Below are positions 61,709 to 64,000 of a DNA stretch of 64,000 nucleotides, one piece after another. Both the position numbers and the translations under genes were made by a program. How positions within the stretch are numbered: the stretch's first letter is position 1; the number at the start of each line of letters is the position of its first letter. Source of the DNA: Bog-113 sp963752695 (lineage in GTDB: Bacteria > Acidobacteriota > Terriglobia > Bryobacterales > Bryobacteraceae); the NCBI GenBank assembly GCA_963752695.1, contig CAVVZB010000002.1, forward strand, positions 1,116,001 through 1,180,000, read 5' to 3'. The notes under the pieces are model-generated. The model saw only the letters and a program-made list of their open reading frames with translations. It made no database searches and was not told where the DNA came from.

Positions 61709-62098
61709 CTAAACGGGTATCCTGGTCCAATGGATAACTCTTTCTGGGTCATCTACTGACGCCACCCACTCGATTTGCAATCCTTCGATCGGGGGATAGA
61801 CCCAGGTCTTCAGCGTGTCGCGAAACACACCCGCAGCGAAGTCCTGTGGCCTTAGAGGCGCAACCTTGGTGACTTTGTCGTCAGGACGATCGTCCAACGA
61901 TTCGGTAGCGAGCCCGACAACGATAAACCCACCCCCGGCATTTGCCATTCCAGAGATGTCTTTTGCTAACTCCCGCTTGTGAACTAGCGCGTCCGCTCGA
62001 CAAACCAACTTACATTCGAAATGTTGGTGCTCGATTTGTCCGACGAATCGTTCGAAATCACGTGAATCTAGAATGTTGCGAATTACTTCTATTTCCAT
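61709..62098 (-). CDS. AlbA_2/Schlafen-like domain protein, possibly C-terminally truncated
   Basis: A 129-residue protein with the AlbA_2 (divergent AAA_4/Schlafen) fold: the FECKL segment near residue 26, KRELAKDISGMANAGGGFIVVGLA and a later strand region ending VIHWTRIPV. Typical members run on with a Pro-containing strand and further helices; here a TAG stop follows RIPV close to the 11-base repeats. So it may have lost its C-terminus at the element end. Last gene of a four-gene unit with one-base start/stop sharing. Confidence 0.72.
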   Translation of the reverse strand: MEIEVIRNILDSRDFERFVGQIEHQHFECKLVCRADALVHKRELAKDISGMANAGGGFIVVGLATESLDDRPDDKVTKVAPLRPQDFAAGVFRDTLKTWVYPPIEGLQIEWVASVDDPERVIHWTRIPV

Positions 62099-62403
62099 TA
62101 GCTGACTACTGCTTTGTTCCCGGTACTGTCGGATGCACTGTCAGAACGCGATGCCAGAAAGTGCCGCTGTAGCAAATCCGCGGCTTTACTCGGTGCATCG
62201 TTGGAAAGCGGCATTTCAAGGGTTTGATGACTTCCATTCGGAGCTATGCTCTTGAAGGCGACCCTTTGCGAGGCCCGATGCAAGAATACCTCAAAATTCC
62301 AAGAGGCAATAGCGTTCCTTTCTAGAAAGTAGCGGTGAACATCCCGGAACCTTTGCGCCATCAGCAAGGACATTCCGAAATGAGAATAGCCCTGCTTGCT
62401 CAT
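62098..62403 (-). CDS. Small protein of unknown function in element operon
   Basis: A 101-residue cytoplasmic protein without recognised motifs. It has a helical first half (MSLLMAQRFRDVHRYFLERN), a central beta part (SWNFEVFLHRASQRVAFKSI) and a Ser/Asp-rich tail. The start overlaps the HNH-like gene's stop by four bases and the stop shares one base with the AlbA_2-like gene, so it is surely a member of this operon. Confidence 0.62.
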   Translation of the reverse strand: MSKQGYSHFGMSLLMAQRFRDVHRYFLERNAIASWNFEVFLHRASQRVAFKSIAPNGSHQTLEMPLSNDAPSKAADLLQRHFLASRSDSASDSTGNKAVVS

Positions 62404-62939
62404 TTTCCAGCCGCCTCAAACAACACCATCGGGATCTGCCGCCCTAGAAACGGCCGCAGGGCTTGCTGGTAGCTTTCAAACGCCGACCGCATCTCTGCCT
62501 TGAAGTCGGTATCCCGCAGCTTCCCGTTGCACTCCCCGCAGATCAGCCACGTTTGCGTGACACGATTCTTTGACCTACAGAACCAGTGATCGTACTCCGA
62601 TCCCTCGATGCGGCCCGCAGCGCCACACACCGGTGATTCTTGGCAGCAGGGACATAGACCATTCCGCCTGGTCCAGATCACATGCACATGCAACTCCTGG
62701 GACCGCACGGATAGCGGTTTGCGCTGCACTGGCAGGCTTGCCTTGATGTCGCGGAGATCGGCCGATAGAGAACGCTGTCCGCTTTGGAGCGAGTCGATTT
62801 TCTGGGTCACTACCGCGAGCATCCGGATCAGCGGCAGTTGTTCGGGTTCGTGCGGATGGATGGCGGCTGGCGTCGTGACAAGTTCCGGCCCCGGCTGCTC
62901 GGCTTCAGGTTGAGGGACGGGAAGCGCGAGCTGTTTCAT
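62400..62939 (-). CDS. HNH-type zinc-finger/nuclease-like protein
   Basis: A 179-residue protein. The N-terminal part is Pro/Glu-rich, then a coiled coil (LAVVTQKIDSLQSGQRSLSA). The C-terminal domain has GLCPCCQE, a His after SEYDHWFC, and LICGECNGKL, i.e. two CxxC pairs around an E-x-D-H core, the layout of HNH endonucleases with structural zinc. The ATG at 62939 overlaps the ribbon-helix-helix stop by four bases. Whether it cuts DNA cannot be told from sequence. Confidence 0.68.
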   Translation of the reverse strand: MKQLALPVPQPEAEQPGPELVTTPAAIHPHEPEQLPLIRMLAVVTQKIDSLQSGQRSLSADLRDIKASLPVQRKPLSVRSQELHVHVIWTRRNGLCPCCQESPVCGAAGRIEGSEYDHWFCRSKNRVTQTWLICGECNGKLRDTDFKAEMRSAFESYQQALRPFLGRQIPMVLFEAAGK

Positions 62940-63097
62940 TGGGGAGCTTCCGGCTTCTGGAACAGCGCCCAGTCCAGCAGCCACTTGATTGCGGCGGCGC
63001 GAGTGGCGAAACGATTTCCAAATCGCCAGTCGTCCAGGCGCTTCAACAGTTCCGGATCAATCACGAAGTTTAGGTATGGCTTGTCCGATGGCGGCAT
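62936..63097 (-). CDS. Small ribbon-helix-helix-like DNA-binding protein
   Basis: A 53-residue protein with the beta strand KPYLNFVIDPELLKRLDDWR and helices FATRAAAIKWLLDWALF, the MetJ/Arc layout. The ATG at 63097 follows a purine-rich AGAAGA; an upstream ATG at 63157 would add 20 residues. First gene of the unit, with a perfect palindrome 21 bases upstream. Likely autorepressor. Confidence 0.6.
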   Translation of the reverse strand: MPPSDKPYLNFVIDPELLKRLDDWRFGNRFATRAAAIKWLLDWALFQKPEAPQ

Positions 63098-63117
63098 TCT
63101 TCTATTAAAGTGTAAAA

Positions 63118-63134
63118 CAGTAGAAAGTCTACTG
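63118..63134. promoter_or_regulatory. Palindromic operator candidate in the promoter of the element operon
   Basis: CAGTAGA and TCTACTG form perfect 7-base arms around AAG. On the minus strand TTGTCA (63138-63133, five of six to TTGACA) and TACACT (63114-63109) are 18 bases apart and enclose the palindrome, as expected of a repressor site. If the upstream ATG at 63157 is the start, the palindrome would fall inside the gene. Confidence 0.5.
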
Positions 63135-63224
63135 ACAATAGAAAACTGTTCCAACATCCTGAATCGGCAGTAGCATTATAAACACTAGCGATTCTGGAGA
63201 AACCCATGTCCACCAGGTCAGCCA

Positions 63225-63476
63225 GTGTACGTCACGTTTGCGGAGTTCATCGCCCTCCAAGCGCTATCTCGCGGTCATGCGCGGGCATCTGCCAGGCAAA
63301 GCCCGAACGGATATTTCCCTTTCAGCTTAGTTTCAGGAAAGCCATCTATCCTATTTGCTGCGTCGACGCGGAGGCGGGCTGCTGGTAATTCGGGGGGGTA
63401 CAAGCGGCCCGCTGATCGTATACACTGGTCTGAAAGCGGTATACCTCTCAACCAAAGCATAATGCCCGCAAACTGA
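63225..63476 (+). CDS. Doubtful small protein ending at a terminator
   Basis: An 83-codon frame starting GTG. The N-terminal VYVTFAEFIALQALSRGHA looks protein-like; the rest is Arg/Ser-rich and unconvincing. An ATG with a GGAG upstream exists at 63206 in another frame. Its stop coincides with the first base of a terminator hairpin, so a transcript probably ends here. It could equally be an untranslated RNA. Confidence 0.25.
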   Translation: MYVTFAEFIALQALSRGHARASARQSPNGYFPFSLVSGKPSILFAASTRRRAAGNSGGYKRPADRIHWSESGIPLNQSIMPAN

Positions 63477-63504
63477 AGCCCCGATTTGCAGGAACGGGGC
63501 TTTT
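63476..63504 (+). terminator. Rho-independent terminator
   Basis: AAGCCCCG and CGGGGCTT form an eight-base-pair stem around an 11-base loop, followed by TT-rich TTCTATTTT on the plus strand. The reverse strand lacks a T-run, so it serves plus-strand transcription. Confidence 0.75.
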
Positions 63505-63770
63505 CTATTTTGGTAGCTCAATTCGTTTCCGCGCCCGCAGACCTGAAGCGATCCCCAGCGCCCGATTCCGCGCCATCCCCATCATTGCTTTCCCTGAACG
63601 CTTTGAAAACTTAGCCATATCGGACCGGCTCATACTCGCTGCCGTCGAGCTCCCTTCCGTTAGAGGAATCAGGGATAGACCGAAAGCGAAGGGGGAAAGC
63701 AGTATGCCGAACAATCCACCGTTCGTAATGGAACGGACGGTAGCGGGTCAGTTTGAAACTTGAGGCGCTG
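63505..63770. other. Intergenic stretch with a short inverted repeat
   Basis: No convincing gene. A minus-strand frame encodes a 42-residue basic peptide from about 63633 to 63505 (KFSKRSGKAMMG), of doubtful reality. CCGTTC/GAACGG arms with a 6-base centre lie at 63719-63736, downstream of the receiver gene, without a T-run. Confidence 0.35.
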
Positions 63771-64000
63771 CTATCCGATAACTTCTGAGACTGTCGCGAG
63801 TAGATCTTTAGGGAGGAACGGTTTCCTGAGAAACCTAAGGCTGTCAACGCGGCCCTCTTTTAGTCCGTCCAAGACCGGTCCGCCACTAGTGTACCCGGAC
63901 ATGAGAACCACGGGTATAGGGTTTGGAAGCGCACCAACGCATTTCGCGAACTCGCGGCCGCCCATTCTGGGCATACTTATATCAGACACAACCATGCTCA
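63771..64000 (-). CDS. Response-regulator receiver domain, C-terminal part (5' end beyond window)
   Basis: The frame is open to the right edge. It contains the phosphoacceptor Asp in VVSDISMPRMGGREF, the Thr/Ser switch region VVLMSGYTSGG and the conserved Lys in FLRKPFLPKDLL. The part seen is the last two-thirds of a CheY-like domain. The end of the domain is the end of the protein, so this is probably the tail of a hybrid histidine kinase or a stand-alone regulator. Confidence 0.85.
   Translation of the reverse strand, partial: SMVVSDISMPRMGGREFAKCVGALPNPIPVVLMSGYTSGGPVLDGLKEGRVDSLRFLRKPFLPKDLLATVSEVIG

Noticed and set aside
63611..63847. 78-codon minus-strand frame overlapping the receiver gene end
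   Set aside because: Overlaps a clear receiver domain in another frame and has no recognisable features.

Overview
The window looks like chromosomal DNA of an Acidobacteriota member of the Solibacter/Bryobacter kind (inference, no search was possible). The grounds are: a VWFA protein of the acidobacterial type, GMC oxidoreductase paired with a gluconate 2-dehydrogenase subunit 3-like protein, a DUF1080 protein, Tat-exported Gfo/Idh/MocA oxidoreductases, several PQQ-like beta-propellers, many secreted hydrolases, and densely packed GC-rich genes with frequent 4-bp start/stop overlaps.

Layout. 0-5.4 kb: the 3' part of a RhaT-like symporter, then a chain running from a YjhG/YagF-type sugar-acid dehydratase through a DUF2520 Rossmann protein to panB and panC. 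5.4-7.2 kb: motA-motB behind a near-consensus sigma-28 promoter. 7.2-8.5 kb: a Tat-exported Gfo/Idh/MocA protein. 8.5-13.2 kb: ileS-lspA-lgt plus a small secreted protein. 13.3-16 kb: an AAA+ ATPase and VWA pair. 16-21.8 kb: an RND efflux pair and a secreted gluzincin-like TPR protein. 21.8-28 kb, minus strand: an M2 peptidase, an ECF sigma/anti-sigma unit, Ku, and a secreted GH13 enzyme. 28-36.3 kb: a two-repeat helical protein, a VWFA protein with a Gly-rich insert, a PQQ-like propeller, PhoU, an aldo/keto reductase, a CocE-type hydrolase and an anti-sigma factor.

36.3-41 kb is a minus-strand operon: a haem c/helix-hairpin-helix protein, two tandem PQQ-like propellers (the first broken by a single-base frameshift) and an outer-membrane barrel. 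41-43.9 kb holds a TIM-barrel protein, a Gfo/Idh/MocA oxidoreductase and a DUF1080 protein, which together look like a 3-keto-glycoside unit. 43.9-46.8 kb holds a G2DH3-like subunit, a GMC oxidoreductase and a LolD/MacB-type ATPase. 46.9-49.1 kb: a TlpA-like protein, a GNAT, an MmcB-like protein and a small protein.

49.1-59.2 kb is a coherent hemicellulose-decoration locus: GH51, an esterase, a tannase/feruloyl esterase, GH127 and a type-B carboxylesterase in one run, with a LysR regulator and a divergent CBM48-esterase. Two ATCGAA/TTCGAT palindromes flank the regulator and could be its sites. With RhaT and the sugar-acid dehydratase, this points to growth on plant pentose and deoxyhexose polymers.

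59.2-61.2 kb: a membrane-anchored PP2C phosphatase and a PepSY-TM-like protein. At 61,548 the sequence matches the extreme 3' end of a tmRNA or Ser-type tRNA gene with no gene body. This is best read as the displaced attachment-site half of an integrated element that continues beyond the right edge. Inside it lies a compact four-gene operon (ribbon-helix-helix, HNH-like, unknown, AlbA_2-like) with a perfect palindrome at its head, and then the C-terminal part of a response-regulator receiver domain. No rRNA gene, complete tRNA gene, CRISPR array, insertion sequence or integrase was found.
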